A stretch of 64,000 bases of DNA from the NCBI RefSeq assembly GCF_000214495.1, contig NZ_AFIJ01000029.1, positions 40,969 to 104,968 of the forward strand. The letters are read 5' to 3'. The position numbers were made by a program, and so were the translations under genes. Shown here piece after piece: positions 46,098 through 54,847 of the stretch. The DNA is from Megasphaera lornae. GTDB lineage: Bacteria > Bacillota > Negativicutes > Veillonellales > Megasphaeraceae. Below the pieces are notes generated by a model, which ran no database searches, had not been told where the DNA came from, and saw only the letters and a program-made list of their open reading frames with translations. Positions within the stretch are counted from its first letter, which is position 1. Every line of letters starts with the position of its first letter.

Positions 46098-46932
46098 GTT
46101 GCGTTCGTCTCCTTTTGCGCTGACAATGCGGACAATACCGCGTGCCGCGACCGCTCACCTTCGTATATACCAGCCGGGTGCCGCAATGCGGACACGGCAT
46201 GCCTTCGCGACCGTACACTTGTAAAAACGATTGATTCGTACCTTCCCGACCGTTGCTGTCGACAAAATCCCGAATCGTCGTGCCGCCGTGCGCCAACCCT
46301 TGCGCCAGCACCCGGCCGATCGCCGCATGCAGCTTGCCGACTTCCGTCCGGCTAATCGTCGCGGCCTGCCGATCGGGGCGGATATGCGCGGCAAACAGCG
46401 CTTCATCGACATAAATATTGCCCAGTCCCGCCACCACGTGCTGATCCAACAGCAGCGCTTTAATCATCCGCTTTTTTCCCGCCAGACACTGCCGCAAATA
46501 CGCCGCCGTAAACGCTTCGCCCGCCGCATCCGGTCCCAGCGTATCATACCCGGGCACGCCGGTAGGACCGGTTTTCGGCACCAGCCAAAAGCCGCCGAAC
46601 GTCCGCACATCTTCATATACCAACAGGCCTTTCTGTAAGTGCAGCCGCAACCGCGCCCGCGGTTCTTCCTGCAACGCCGGCCGATACAATAATTTTCCCG
46701 TCATTCGCAAATGCACCAACACAGCCTGTTCCCCGGAAAGCAAAAATTGCAAATACTTGCCGCGGCGAACGAGCCCTTCAATCCGCTTCCCGACCACCCG
46801 GTTCCGAAACCCGGGAACCGTAGTATTTTTCAATACGTTCGGCGCGTTCACTTCGACCTGCACAATACGTTTTCCCACCACATACGGGGCCAAGTGCGTG
46901 CGAACGGTTTCCACTTCCGGCAATTCCGGCAT
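46090..46932 (-). CDS. mutM: MutM (Fpg), formamidopyrimidine-DNA glycosylase
   Basis: A 280-residue base-excision repair enzyme removing 8-oxoguanine. The catalytic N-terminus PELPEVETV (Pro2, Glu3) is intact, and the C-terminal zinc finger is CPHC...YCPHCQRK. It lies 10 bp after polA, a common pairing of repair glycosylase and repair polymerase. Confidence 0.96.
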   Translation of the reverse strand: MPELPEVETVRTHLAPYVVGKRIVQVEVNAPNVLKNTTVPGFRNRVVGKRIEGLVRRGKYLQFLLSGEQAVLVHLRMTGKLLYRPALQEEPRARLRLHLQKGLLVYEDVRTFGGFWLVPKTGPTGVPGYDTLGPDAAGEAFTAAYLRQCLAGKKRMIKALLLDQHVVAGLGNIYVDEALFAAHIRPDRQAATISRTEVGKLHAAIGRVLAQGLAHGGTTIRDFVDSNGREGTNQSFLQVYGREGMPCPHCGTRLVYTKVSGRGTRYCPHCQRKRRRTQHV

Positions 46933-46942
46933 CGTGCGTCAC

Positions 46943-49516
46943 CTACTTTGCTTCTTCCCAATTTTTACCGTAATGCAGATCCGCAATTAACGGCACCGAC
47001 AGCGTAACCGCTTCTTCCATGGTCCGTTTCAGCAGCGTTTTTACAAGCTCCAATTCATCCGCCGGCACTTCCAGCACCAATTCATCATGCACCTGTACCA
47101 ACAAACGACTCCGTAATTGCCGCTGTTCCAACTCCCGTTGCACGGCGTTCATGGCCAATTTGATAATATCCGCGGCACTGCCCTGAATGGGCGTATTCAT
47201 GGCCATGCGTTCCGCTAACGAGCGACGCGTAAAATTCTTGCTGTTAATATCCGTAAGCGTCCGCATGCGCCCGAACATGGTGCGCGTAATGCCGGTTTCC
47301 TTCGCCTGCCGCACCAATTCTTCCATATAGCCGTGAATCGTGCTGTACCGTGCAAAATACAATTCAATATATTGTTTGGCCTGCGCGCGGCTAATGCCGA
47401 TATTGCGCGCCAACCCGAAATCGCTGATACCGTAAATAATGCCGAAATTAACCGCTTTGGCATGCGACCGCTCTTCCGGAGTCACCTGTTCCCAGGGAAT
47501 ATGAAACACTTCCGACGCCGTGCGCCGATGAATATCCTGATTTTTTTTAAACCCGTCGATCATCGTCGGATCTTGTGATAAATGAGCCAATAACCGCAAT
47601 TCAATCTGCGAATAGTCGCCGGAAAGAATATAATCATACCCTTTTCCCGGCACGAATAAGGAGCGAATTTTTTTCCCCTGTTCCGTGCGAATGGGAATAT
47701 TCTGCAAATTGGGATCGGAACTGCTCAGGCGCCCGGTGGCCGTCACGGTCTGATGAAACGAAGTGTACACCCTGCCGGTAGCCGGCACGATCAACGGTTC
47801 CAACCCGTCCAAATACGTGGAAATCAACTTTTTCAAAGCGCGAAACCGCACAATTTTCTCCACCGCCGGATGGGTATCCCGCAACGACTCCAACACTTCC
47901 GCATCGGTAGAATAGCCGGTTTTCGTCTTTTTACGGACCGGCAGGTGCAGTACGTCAAATAACATATGCCCCAACTGTTTGGGAGAATTAATATTGAACG
48001 CGGCGCCGGCCGCTTCATAAATTTCTTTTTCCAGCGCCGCCGCTTGTGCCGTCAACGCCGTTTTCATAGCTTGCAACCGCGCCGTGTCCACCGTAAAGCC
48101 GTTCGTTTCCATCACGCTCAACGTATACAGCAGCGGCGCTTCTATCCGTTCATACAGATCCGTCAGGCCGAATTGTTGTAATGCGGCTTCTTCTTTTTCC
48201 CACACTTGCGCCGCAAACAGCGCCTCGTCACACACCGAAGCGGCCGCGCCTTCCGGCAGCGGCACCTCGAACCGGGTCGCTAAATACGACAACGCGTACG
48301 ACGTACGCGTCGGGTCCAACAAGTACGCCCCCAGAACCACATCCGCCGGAAAGGGTGCGGGGCGCTTCCCCGTCCGCAACACTTTATACAGCCGTTTGCC
48401 GTCGGCAGTAATAATCTGCGCGGCCTGCGGCAACCGTTCCAAATACGCGGGAATATGGGTCGCCGAAAGATGCACGACCTGCCCGTCTACGGCCACCGCC
48501 ATATCCCGGATTTGCGGTACCGGCACCTGCTCATCATACACGGCCGCTACCGCCACCCGGGCGCCGACCAGCGCGGCCGGGGGAATGTCATCGGTCCCCG
48601 CTTCCCGAAGCACGGGGGCGACGGCCGCCGCCGGCGCGCACGGTGCAAACCGGGCGAAGGCGGCAAACCGCGTCAACAACTGCCGAAATCCCAACTGCTG
48701 AAATAAGGCGCGCACTTCTTCTTCCCGCGGTTGCGGTAAAAAGGTTTCTTTCGTATACGTCAGCGGCACGTCGCAACAAATGGCGGCCAACTGTTTGGAC
48801 AGCATGGCCGACTCCCGATACTGTTGCAATTTTTCCCGCAACTTCACGCCTTTCACTTCCGACAGTCGTGCATACACGCCGTCGACGCCGCCGAATTCCT
48901 GAATCAACTTTAACGCCGTTTTTTCCCCTACCCCGGGAACGCCGGGAATATTATCCGCCGTATCGCCCATGAGCGCCTTCATATCAATGACCTGCGCCGG
49001 CGTATACCCGTATTCCCGCGCCATCACTTCCGGCGTGACGGCCTGCATGTGCGTAATCCCCTTTTTCGTCAAATACACGGTAATCGCCCGATCCGCCAAC
49101 TGCAGGGCATCCCGATCGCCCGTTACGACGGCGACCTCCAGGCCCGCCGCCTGACTTTGTCGGGCCACCGTCCCGAGAATATCGTCCCCTTCATACCCTT
49201 CTTTTTCCAACACGTGAATGCCCAAGCACTCCAGGACCTCCCGAATAAGAGCGAACTGCGGCCGCAATTCTTCCGGCGCCGGTTTTCTCGTCGCTTTATA
49301 GTCGGTGTACAACGTATGGCGAAAGGTATGCTTATCTTTATCGAACGCTACGGCTACATAGTGCGGATCCAATTCTTCATATAATTTCAACAGCATATTC
49401 AAAAAACCGTACACGGCATTCGTATACCGTCCCTGACTGTCGGTCAACGTGGGAATCGCATAAAACGCCCGATATAACAAACTGCTGCCGTCAATAATCA
49501 CTAATTTTTCTTTCAT
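46943..49516 (-). CDS. polA: DNA polymerase I, with a degenerate proofreading domain
   Basis: An 857-residue family A polymerase. The N-terminal 5'-3' exonuclease (about 1-290) keeps its acidic motifs (VAFDKDKHTFRH, GYEGDDILGT, KALMGDTADNIPGVPGVG). The middle domain (about 300-470) lacks the DTE and other carboxylate motifs, reading VAVAAVYDEQ where DTET is expected, so 3'-5' proofreading is probably lost as in Taq and Bst enzymes. The polymerase domain has SGDYSQIELRLLAHLS (motif A), RSHAKAVNFGIIYG (motif B) and LLVQVHDELVLEV (motif C). The ATG after AGGAGCGGGACGA is chosen over a start 59 codons upstream inside the neighbouring gene. Confidence 0.95.
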   Translation of the reverse strand: MKEKLVIIDGSSLLYRAFYAIPTLTDSQGRYTNAVYGFLNMLLKLYEELDPHYVAVAFDKDKHTFRHTLYTDYKATRKPAPEELRPQFALIREVLECLGIHVLEKEGYEGDDILGTVARQSQAAGLEVAVVTGDRDALQLADRAITVYLTKKGITHMQAVTPEVMAREYGYTPAQVIDMKALMGDTADNIPGVPGVGEKTALKLIQEFGGVDGVYARLSEVKGVKLREKLQQYRESAMLSKQLAAICCDVPLTYTKETFLPQPREEEVRALFQQLGFRQLLTRFAAFARFAPCAPAAAVAPVLREAGTDDIPPAALVGARVAVAAVYDEQVPVPQIRDMAVAVDGQVVHLSATHIPAYLERLPQAAQIITADGKRLYKVLRTGKRPAPFPADVVLGAYLLDPTRTSYALSYLATRFEVPLPEGAAASVCDEALFAAQVWEKEEAALQQFGLTDLYERIEAPLLYTLSVMETNGFTVDTARLQAMKTALTAQAAALEKEIYEAAGAAFNINSPKQLGHMLFDVLHLPVRKKTKTGYSTDAEVLESLRDTHPAVEKIVRFRALKKLISTYLDGLEPLIVPATGRVYTSFHQTVTATGRLSSSDPNLQNIPIRTEQGKKIRSLFVPGKGYDYILSGDYSQIELRLLAHLSQDPTMIDGFKKNQDIHRRTASEVFHIPWEQVTPEERSHAKAVNFGIIYGISDFGLARNIGISRAQAKQYIELYFARYSTIHGYMEELVRQAKETGITRTMFGRMRTLTDINSKNFTRRSLAERMAMNTPIQGSAADIIKLAMNAVQRELEQRQLRSRLLVQVHDELVLEVPADELELVKTLLKRTMEEAVTLSVPLIADLHYGKNWEEAK

Positions 49517-49527
49517 TCGTCCCGCTC

Positions 49528-49923
49528 CTAACTGCGCCAATGGCGTACAACCGCTTTCAATATCGTATACAGGATGTAGAGCGCCAACAAGGCCGCCAAA
49601 AACGGAATCCCCTGCACAATCAGCCCCAAAATGCCGATAATGACGGCCGCCACACAAAACAAAATAAAGCCGAGCGCCAGTTTGGCACGCCACGAAAGAC
49701 CGCGGGAATACAAATGAATCCCCGGTCCGGTCGCCGTTTGCTCATACGACGTGCGCCCCTTCTCTTCATGGACGGACCCGTCTTCATTGATCGTTTGTCC
49801 GCAAAAGCCGTCCCGTTCTTCCTGCGACATAATCTTGGCGTCGTGCAGATGATATTTTTCATGACACGCGCGACATAAGCCGTCCGTATATATGGCGTCG
49901 TGATTACAAAAACGACATTTCAT
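49528..49923 (-). CDS. Small zinc-ribbon membrane protein
   Basis: No named family recognised. The 131-residue product opens with two CxxC pairs (CRFCNHDAIYTDGLCRACHEKYH), a likely zinc ribbon. A hydrophilic stretch follows, and then two membrane helices (LALGFILFCVAAVIIGILGL and IPFLAALLALYILYTIL). The ATG follows AAGGAGGAATTCGG. A TATAAT box at 49967-49972 with a weak -35 is the probable promoter of the whole polA-mutM-coaE-slt run, of which this is the first gene. Confidence 0.75.
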   Translation of the reverse strand: MKCRFCNHDAIYTDGLCRACHEKYHLHDAKIMSQEERDGFCGQTINEDGSVHEEKGRTSYEQTATGPGIHLYSRGLSWRAKLALGFILFCVAAVIIGILGLIVQGIPFLAALLALYILYTILKAVVRHWRS

Positions 49924-50038
49924 CCGAATTCCTCCTTACCGGAAACCCCCATTACCTATTATCTGTATTATACCATGAAACGCCGGGACCCGTCACGGTC
50001 GGCTTTGTTCCCGTTCCGGCAACACGCCGGCGGCTATG

Positions 50039-50080
50039 CAAAAAAATACGGTTCGTTGCCGCTGCCGCAACGAACCGTAT
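50039..50080 (-). terminator. Terminator after etfA
   Basis: A perfect 14-bp stem (ATACGGTTCGTTGC / GCAACGAACCGTAT) with a seven-base loop is followed on the minus strand by a T-run. It ends the etfB-etfA transcript. Confidence 0.9.
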
Positions 50081-50109
50081 AAGGTCTATATGTGCAGGTA
50101 CTGTCACCC

Positions 50110-51111
50110 TTATGCCTGCAACGCTTTTATCCGTTTTTCCAAAGCCGGCATGGCTTCAAACAAATCGCCTACAATGCCGAAATGGGCAAATTTAAAGATC
50201 GGCGCATCCGGATCTTTATTGACGGCTACAATAATCTTCGCGTCTTTAATGCCCAACTTATGCTGTAAAGCGCCGGAAATACCCAAGGCAATATAAATTT
50301 TGGGCGCTACCTTTTTCCCGGTAATCCCGATCTGCGAATCGTGAGAAATCCACCCGTCGTCCACCAACGGTTTGGTAACGCCGAAACCGGCGCCGATACG
50401 TTCCGCAAAGGCTTGCACCTGTTCCATGCCCGCTTTGTCGCCTACGCCCTTGCCGGCGCCGACAATAATTTCCGCATTTTCCAAAGACAGGGCCATCTTT
50501 TCCGGCGCCACCGCCGTAAATCCGGTACGCCGCCGCTTTCCGGTCACGCCGTCAAGCGAGAGCGGCGCCGTAATAATTTCTCCCTTCCGCGACGGATCCG
50601 ACGCATTGTGAAGAAAAATGCCTTCCCCGACAGTGGCCAATTGGGGCCGGGTTTTCGTACGAATAGCGGCAAACACTTTGCCCGTATAGGCCGGACGAAT
50701 CCACGTTACCGTATCATCGCCGTCTTTCATTTCGGCGCCCGTCACATCCGCCACCAATCCCAGTTGCAGCGCCGCCGATACGCGACCGCCTATATCGCGG
50801 CTGTCCTTCGTGGCGCCCAACAAAAATACGGACGGCGTATACGCGGCAATCACCTGCTGCACCGCCCGGGCATACAAAATAGAATCGAACCCGGCAAACT
50901 GCGGTCCTTCCGCCACTACCGCCGCATCGGCACCATAGCCGATCGCCTGTCCGGCCGCTTCCCGCACGTGTTCCCCGATAACCAACGCAATGACCGCTTT
51001 AGAACAGGATTGCGCCAATTCCCGCGCTTTTCCCAATAGTTCCACACTGAGTTTAGTCAGTGTTCCTTCTTCTACTTCCGTATAAACAAAAATACTCTGT
51101 TTTAATTCCAT
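50110..51111 (-). CDS. etfA: Electron transfer flavoprotein alpha subunit
   Basis: A 333-residue subunit of the ETF dimer, which passes electrons between NADH or lactate dehydrogenase and acyl-CoA dehydrogenase. The C-terminal FAD domain is clear: TKPLVDDGWISHDSQIGITG and APKIYIALGISGALQHKLG, then VAVNKDPDAPIF. The start follows AAGGAGGCCTTACG, 12 bp after etfB. Whether this pair bifurcates electrons cannot be decided by eye. Etf of Megasphaera is a classic FAD-rich protein, which fits the proposed host. Confidence 0.95.
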   Translation of the reverse strand: MELKQSIFVYTEVEEGTLTKLSVELLGKARELAQSCSKAVIALVIGEHVREAAGQAIGYGADAAVVAEGPQFAGFDSILYARAVQQVIAAYTPSVFLLGATKDSRDIGGRVSAALQLGLVADVTGAEMKDGDDTVTWIRPAYTGKVFAAIRTKTRPQLATVGEGIFLHNASDPSRKGEIITAPLSLDGVTGKRRRTGFTAVAPEKMALSLENAEIIVGAGKGVGDKAGMEQVQAFAERIGAGFGVTKPLVDDGWISHDSQIGITGKKVAPKIYIALGISGALQHKLGIKDAKIIVAVNKDPDAPIFKFAHFGIVGDLFEAMPALEKRIKALQA

Positions 51112-51123
51112 CGTAAGGCCTCC

Positions 51124-51912
51124 TTACATCAACTTTTCCGCAACCAAGTCGTCTATAAGATGATCTACCGCTACGGGTACCGTTTCTCCCTGTTCCATTT
51201 TACCGACCGCATGAGCTTCCGGCGCAAATAACGCCGTAACTGCGGTTGCCGAACCGGCCACGCCCACTTCGTCCGGAGTCAATCCCAACGTTTCCGTACG
51301 CCATACATCGAACACCGCTTTTTTGGCGGCCATCTTTCCTTTGATGCGCGGCTGCCGGGGCGCATTCGCTTTTTCCGTAACCGAACATACGGCCGGCAAC
51401 GGCACTTCCACTTCTTCTATGCCGCCATGATTGGCCCGGGTCGCTTTCAGGACCTTGCCCTGCAACACGACCGAATCGGCATACGATACCAACGCCATGC
51501 CCAAATTTTCCGCCATAGCCGGAGGAATCTGCCCCGTATCGCCGTCGGTCGAACGATGGCCCGTAAAGATCAAATCGGCACCGCCCAATTTTTCTACAGC
51601 TTTGGACAAAATACGCGCCGTAACCACCGTATCGGAACCGGTCATGCGTTCATCCGAAATCAGGATCCCCCGATCCGCGCCGACAGCAATCCCTTCACGC
51701 AGGGCATCGCCCGCCGTCGCCGGCCCCATGGTCACTAACGTAACCGTCGCCTCGGGCTGTTCATCTTTTACGGCCAAGGCCGCTTCCACGGCGTTCCTGT
51801 CTACAGGATTCAACATGGACGGAGCCCCTGTACGCACCAAATTATTATCATCAGCATCTAACCGGATATCTGAAATCGCCGGTACTTGTTTTACTAAAAC
51901 CACGATATTCAT
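51124..51912 (-). CDS. etfB: Electron transfer flavoprotein beta subunit
   Basis: A 262-residue partner of EtfA, carrying the nucleotide/AMP or second FAD site. VLVKQVPAISDIRLDADDNNLVR at the start, ADLIFTGHRSTDGDTGQIPP and LKATRANHGGIEEVEVPLP are family segments. The start lies after GGAGGTCGGGAGT. A good promoter stands 43 bp upstream. Together with etfA it forms a two-gene operon; no acyl-CoA dehydrogenase gene is attached. Confidence 0.94.
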   Translation of the reverse strand: MNIVVLVKQVPAISDIRLDADDNNLVRTGAPSMLNPVDRNAVEAALAVKDEQPEATVTLVTMGPATAGDALREGIAVGADRGILISDERMTGSDTVVTARILSKAVEKLGGADLIFTGHRSTDGDTGQIPPAMAENLGMALVSYADSVVLQGKVLKATRANHGGIEEVEVPLPAVCSVTEKANAPRQPRIKGKMAAKKAVFDVWRTETLGLTPDEVGVAGSATAVTALFAPEAHAVGKMEQGETVPVAVDHLIDDLVAEKLM

Positions 51913-51954
51913 ACTCCCGACCTCCTTTAATAGTTGACTATAAATATCTTCTTT

Positions 51955-51983
51955 ATTATGTCACATTTTTATTTTTTTATCAA
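51955..51983 (-). promoter_or_regulatory. etfB: etfBA promoter
   Basis: On the minus strand TTGATA (51978-51983) and CATAAT (51955-51960) are 17 bp apart in an AT-rich tract. TAGTTGA and TCAACTA copies (51931-51937, 51980-51986) flank the promoter as a loose inverted repeat of unknown meaning. The rest of the 351-bp gap to 52263 shows only short hairpins (52016-52031 and 52056-52083) and no gene. Confidence 0.65.
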
Positions 51984-52166
51984 CTATTCTTTTTTATTAG
52001 TAATGATTTTTATTTGAGGGCATACACCCTCTAAAATCGCCTCTTATTATACGTCGCCGGCCGTAAAAAATCCGGCTTTTTTTCCTTCCCCCCTGCCGCG
52101 TAGTTCCCCTGCACGCCGGACAAGCCGTACGGAGCCCCCGTCCGGCCCGGGTGCACACAAAAAAAA

Positions 52167-52194
52167 AGAAAGTTGCGTATACGCAACTTTCTTT
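52167..52194 (-). terminator. Terminator after the DUF2325 gene
   Basis: A perfect palindrome of 28 bases (arm AAGAAAGTTGCGTA) is followed on the minus strand by nine T. Confidence 0.9.
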
Positions 52195-52263
52195 CTATTC
52201 TCCTCAACCCTCCGGACCGTCTATAAGATTCCCCTTCTTATATGCGGTCCCGAAACACCTGCT

Positions 52264-52569
52264 TCACGCCTGCACCGCACAAGCGCCGCACGTATGCCGT
52301 GCTTCCAAAATACACTTCAACGCATTGGAACTGCTCGTATGCGAACGAACCACTTCCACATTCTTGCGTTGCGCTTCTTTTAACGCACACCGTACCATGC
52401 TGTGACTGACCGTGCTGGTAAACAACACGACCAAATCGGGCGACCCGATTTTGGATTTAAAATCACTCGGTACCTGTGTAAATACCTTCGCTTTATACGA
52501 ATACTTTTTACAAATTGTCTTGTACTGGCAAACCATACAGTCATTACCGCCTACAATAACAACACTCAT
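52264..52569 (-). CDS. DUF2325 small cysteine-containing protein
   Basis: A 101-residue protein of family DUF2325: SVVIVGGNDCMVCQY at the N-terminus and PDLVVLFTSTVSHSMVRCALKEA in the middle are typical, and the C-terminus is CGACAVQA. Two CxxC pairs and lone cysteines suggest redox or metal chemistry; function is not established for the family. The ATG follows GGGGAGAGGGAC. It is a single-gene unit with a perfect consensus promoter and a perfect-palindrome terminator, so it is probably highly expressed. Confidence 0.8.
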   Translation of the reverse strand: MSVVIVGGNDCMVCQYKTICKKYSYKAKVFTQVPSDFKSKIGSPDLVVLFTSTVSHSMVRCALKEAQRKNVEVVRSHTSSSNALKCILEARHTCGACAVQA

Positions 52570-52649
52570 GTCCCTCTCCCCTTTTCTCTTCCTCTATATG
52601 AAATGTGCCGTTATTTGATTTTGAAACTCACATTCATTAACTTGATTAC

Positions 52650-52678
52650 ATTATAGAAGATGTTATAAACATTGTCAA
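52650..52678 (-). promoter_or_regulatory. Consensus promoter of the DUF2325 gene with a palindrome in its spacer
   Basis: Perfect TTGACA (52673-52678) and TATAAT (52650-52655) are 17 bp apart on the minus strand. The spacer itself holds ATGTT-ATA-AACAT (52660-52672), a perfect inverted repeat placed where a repressor would block the polymerase. The 52679-52872 stretch is AT-rich with no gene that I can support. Confidence 0.8.
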
Positions 52679-52872
52679 TGCTTTTTTAACAAATTCTCTA
52701 ATATAAACCGTAATTTTACCGATTGTCATTCCGTCGGCATAGAAAAATCCTTTATTTTTACCGTTTTGTATACATGCAGGCGTAACGTTTGTGCTGAAAA
52801 TAATTTCAATATATTTTGTTACTTTTGTCGTTAAAAAAAAACACACTCGTTATTCTCAACATCATCTGTCGT

Positions 52873-52914
52873 AAAAAAAACAGTACCCGCCTATTTTCCC
52901 CTATAGGCGGGTAC
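52873..52914 (-). terminator. Terminator after the ABC exporter
   Basis: An 11-bp perfect stem (GTACCCGCCTA / TAGGCGGGTAC) is followed on the minus strand by TTTTTTTT after two bases. It ends the exporter transcript. Confidence 0.85.
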
Positions 52915-53007
52915 CCTAAAAAAACGACAGTCCCCCGAACAACCGGCCGGCATCCCGTTACGCCGGGACCGAATCGGGGAAACCGGCACCCGAATTACCG
53001 CCACCCC

Positions 53008-54723
53008 TTATGGTTTCTTAAACTGCGACATATATAACATATAATATTTTCCCTTTTTCGCCAGCAGCTCTTCATGCGTGCCGCTTTCCGCAATTTGCCC
53101 CTTGTGCAGCACCAAAATCCGATCCGCCCGGCGTATCGTTCCTAAACGGTGGGCAATAATCAGCGTCGTCCGGTTTCGGGTCAACCGTTGCAACGCCGCT
53201 TGAATATGACGTTCCGTGGCACTGTCCAGGGCCGACGTAGCTTCATCCAAAATCAGCACGGGCGGATTTTTTAAAAAGACCCGGGCAATGGCCAGCCGTT
53301 GTTTTTGACCGCCCGATAATTTCACGCCCCGCTCTCCCACCGTACTGTCATAGCCCCGGGGCAACGCCGTAATAAACGCCTGCGCCTCGGCCGCAACGGC
53401 GGCCCGTTCAATCGCCTCCGGCGAGGCCCCGTCACACCCGTACGCAATATTATCCCGCACGGAACCGGAAAACAGAAACACGTCCTGCTGTACGATCCCT
53501 ATATGTTGCCGCAGCGACGCCAACGTATAGTCCTGAATCGGCACGTCGTCTATATAAATCGTACCGTGTTGCGGTTCATAAAACCGCAGCAGCAAATTCA
53601 CCAAACTGGATTTCCCGCTGCCCGTTTCCCCGACAATGGCGACGGTTTTCCCGGCCTCTACCGAAAACGACACATCCTGCAATACCGGTTCGCCGGCGAC
53701 GTAAGAAAAGCAAATATGGGAAAAACGAATCGTCCCGCTGTGTGCCGGCATCCTGCGCGCATCCCGCCGATCCGTAATCCGCGGCGTCAACGCCATCATT
53801 TCTTCATAGCGCCTATACCCCGCCAAACCGCGTTGGTATTGTTCGGTCAACGCGGTCAATTGAAAAATCGGTTTAATAAACACCAATAAATACATTAAAA
53901 AAGCCACTAAATCCCCGATCTGCATACGCCCCTGCAAAATCAGCCACGCGCCGATAGCGATAATGACCAGGTTGATCAAATTGGAAAACAGCAGCACACT
54001 GCTCATCATGGAAGCGCCCATGCGGAACGTCCGTTGCTTGGCCCGCCGCAACTCCCGACTGAGGCGGACAAATTTGCCGTACTCCGTCGCTTCCCGGGCA
54101 AAAGCCTGTACCAGGCGTACAGCCTGTAAACTTTCCCCGGCCTGCGCGCTGAGGGCGCCGGTAATCGTGCGCGTTTCCTGATACGTAACTTTCAACTGCC
54201 CGTTAAAATAAATCGTAGCCGCCGTTTTAATTCCCAATAACGCCAGAACCGAAGCGGCCAGCGTGCCGTTAATATAAAACAGCAGCCCCGCACTGCCTAC
54301 CATGGTAATACAACAGACGACCAATAAATTCGGCAATTGAAACAGCAAATCGCCGATTTCCGAAATATCGTTGGTAAGCCGCGACAACAATTGCCCGGTT
54401 TGCACATTGTCGAAAAAAGAAAAATCCATCGTTTCCAAATGCAGAAATAAACGACTGCGCAACTCGTGCTCAATGGCGGCGCCCATACTCTTTCCCCCAT
54501 AGTACACGCCCCAAGACACGACAAACGAAATCGCATACAATCCCAACAAGATACCGCCCAACCGCCAAAGCCGCGCCATATCCGCCGCCGGCAACACGGT
54601 GGACAAAATATTCCGTACTACCATGGGAAACGTAATATCCAACCCGGCCGTCACACACGACCCGAGCAGAATATACAGCACCTGTGTGTAATACGAACGA
54701 TAACAGGCCCATAACTTTCTCAT
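53008..54723 (-). CDS. ABC exporter half-transporter (MsbA/multidrug type)
   Basis: A 571-residue fused permease-ATPase. The membrane domain (about 1-310) has six predicted helices; the ATPase has VGETGSGKSSLV (Walker A), QQDVFLFSGSV (Q loop), GVKLSGGQKQRLAIAR (signature), VLILDEATSALD (Walker B) and IIAHRLGTI (H loop). It works as a homodimer or with a partner not seen here. Substrate is unknown; lipid A/LPS or drug export are both reasonable in a diderm. The ATG follows AAAGGAGCGGACA. A terminator separates it from the receptor gene upstream, so it is not part of the Fur operon. Confidence 0.92.
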   Translation of the reverse strand: MRKLWACYRSYYTQVLYILLGSCVTAGLDITFPMVVRNILSTVLPAADMARLWRLGGILLGLYAISFVVSWGVYYGGKSMGAAIEHELRSRLFLHLETMDFSFFDNVQTGQLLSRLTNDISEIGDLLFQLPNLLVVCCITMVGSAGLLFYINGTLAASVLALLGIKTAATIYFNGQLKVTYQETRTITGALSAQAGESLQAVRLVQAFAREATEYGKFVRLSRELRRAKQRTFRMGASMMSSVLLFSNLINLVIIAIGAWLILQGRMQIGDLVAFLMYLLVFIKPIFQLTALTEQYQRGLAGYRRYEEMMALTPRITDRRDARRMPAHSGTIRFSHICFSYVAGEPVLQDVSFSVEAGKTVAIVGETGSGKSSLVNLLLRFYEPQHGTIYIDDVPIQDYTLASLRQHIGIVQQDVFLFSGSVRDNIAYGCDGASPEAIERAAVAAEAQAFITALPRGYDSTVGERGVKLSGGQKQRLAIARVFLKNPPVLILDEATSALDSATERHIQAALQRLTRNRTTLIIAHRLGTIRRADRILVLHKGQIAESGTHEELLAKKGKYYMLYMSQFKKP

Positions 54724-54783
54724 TGTCCGCTCCTTTCCCCTTGCCGCATTCTATATATCCCAGTATATCATACGGCGCCTACG

Positions 54784-54827
54784 TAAAAAAGAAGGGACCG
54801 CCCTTCCTGCGAAGTACCGTCCCTTCT
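54784..54827 (-). terminator. Terminator after the iron-receptor operon
   Basis: AGAAGGGAC pairs with GTCCCTTCT, with a small inner CTTC/GAAG stem, and is followed on the minus strand by a T-run. It ends the operon starting at 60160. Confidence 0.8.
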
Positions 54828-54847
54828 CTGCCGCCGCGCTTGCCCGC

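Noticed and set aside
49517-49693. 59-codon N-terminal extension of PolA
   Set aside because: It overlaps the zinc-ribbon gene in another frame, while an ATG with AGGAG gives the canonical start.
52056-52083. Hairpin GCCGG/CCGGC with T-run on the plus strand
   Set aside because: The stem is only five base pairs with an A-rich loop, and there is no plus-strand gene for it to end; it was not annotated as a terminator.
52646-52846. Minus-strand 66-codon open frame
   Set aside because: No ribosome site or recognisable motif, very AT-rich, and it runs through the promoter of the DUF2325 gene.
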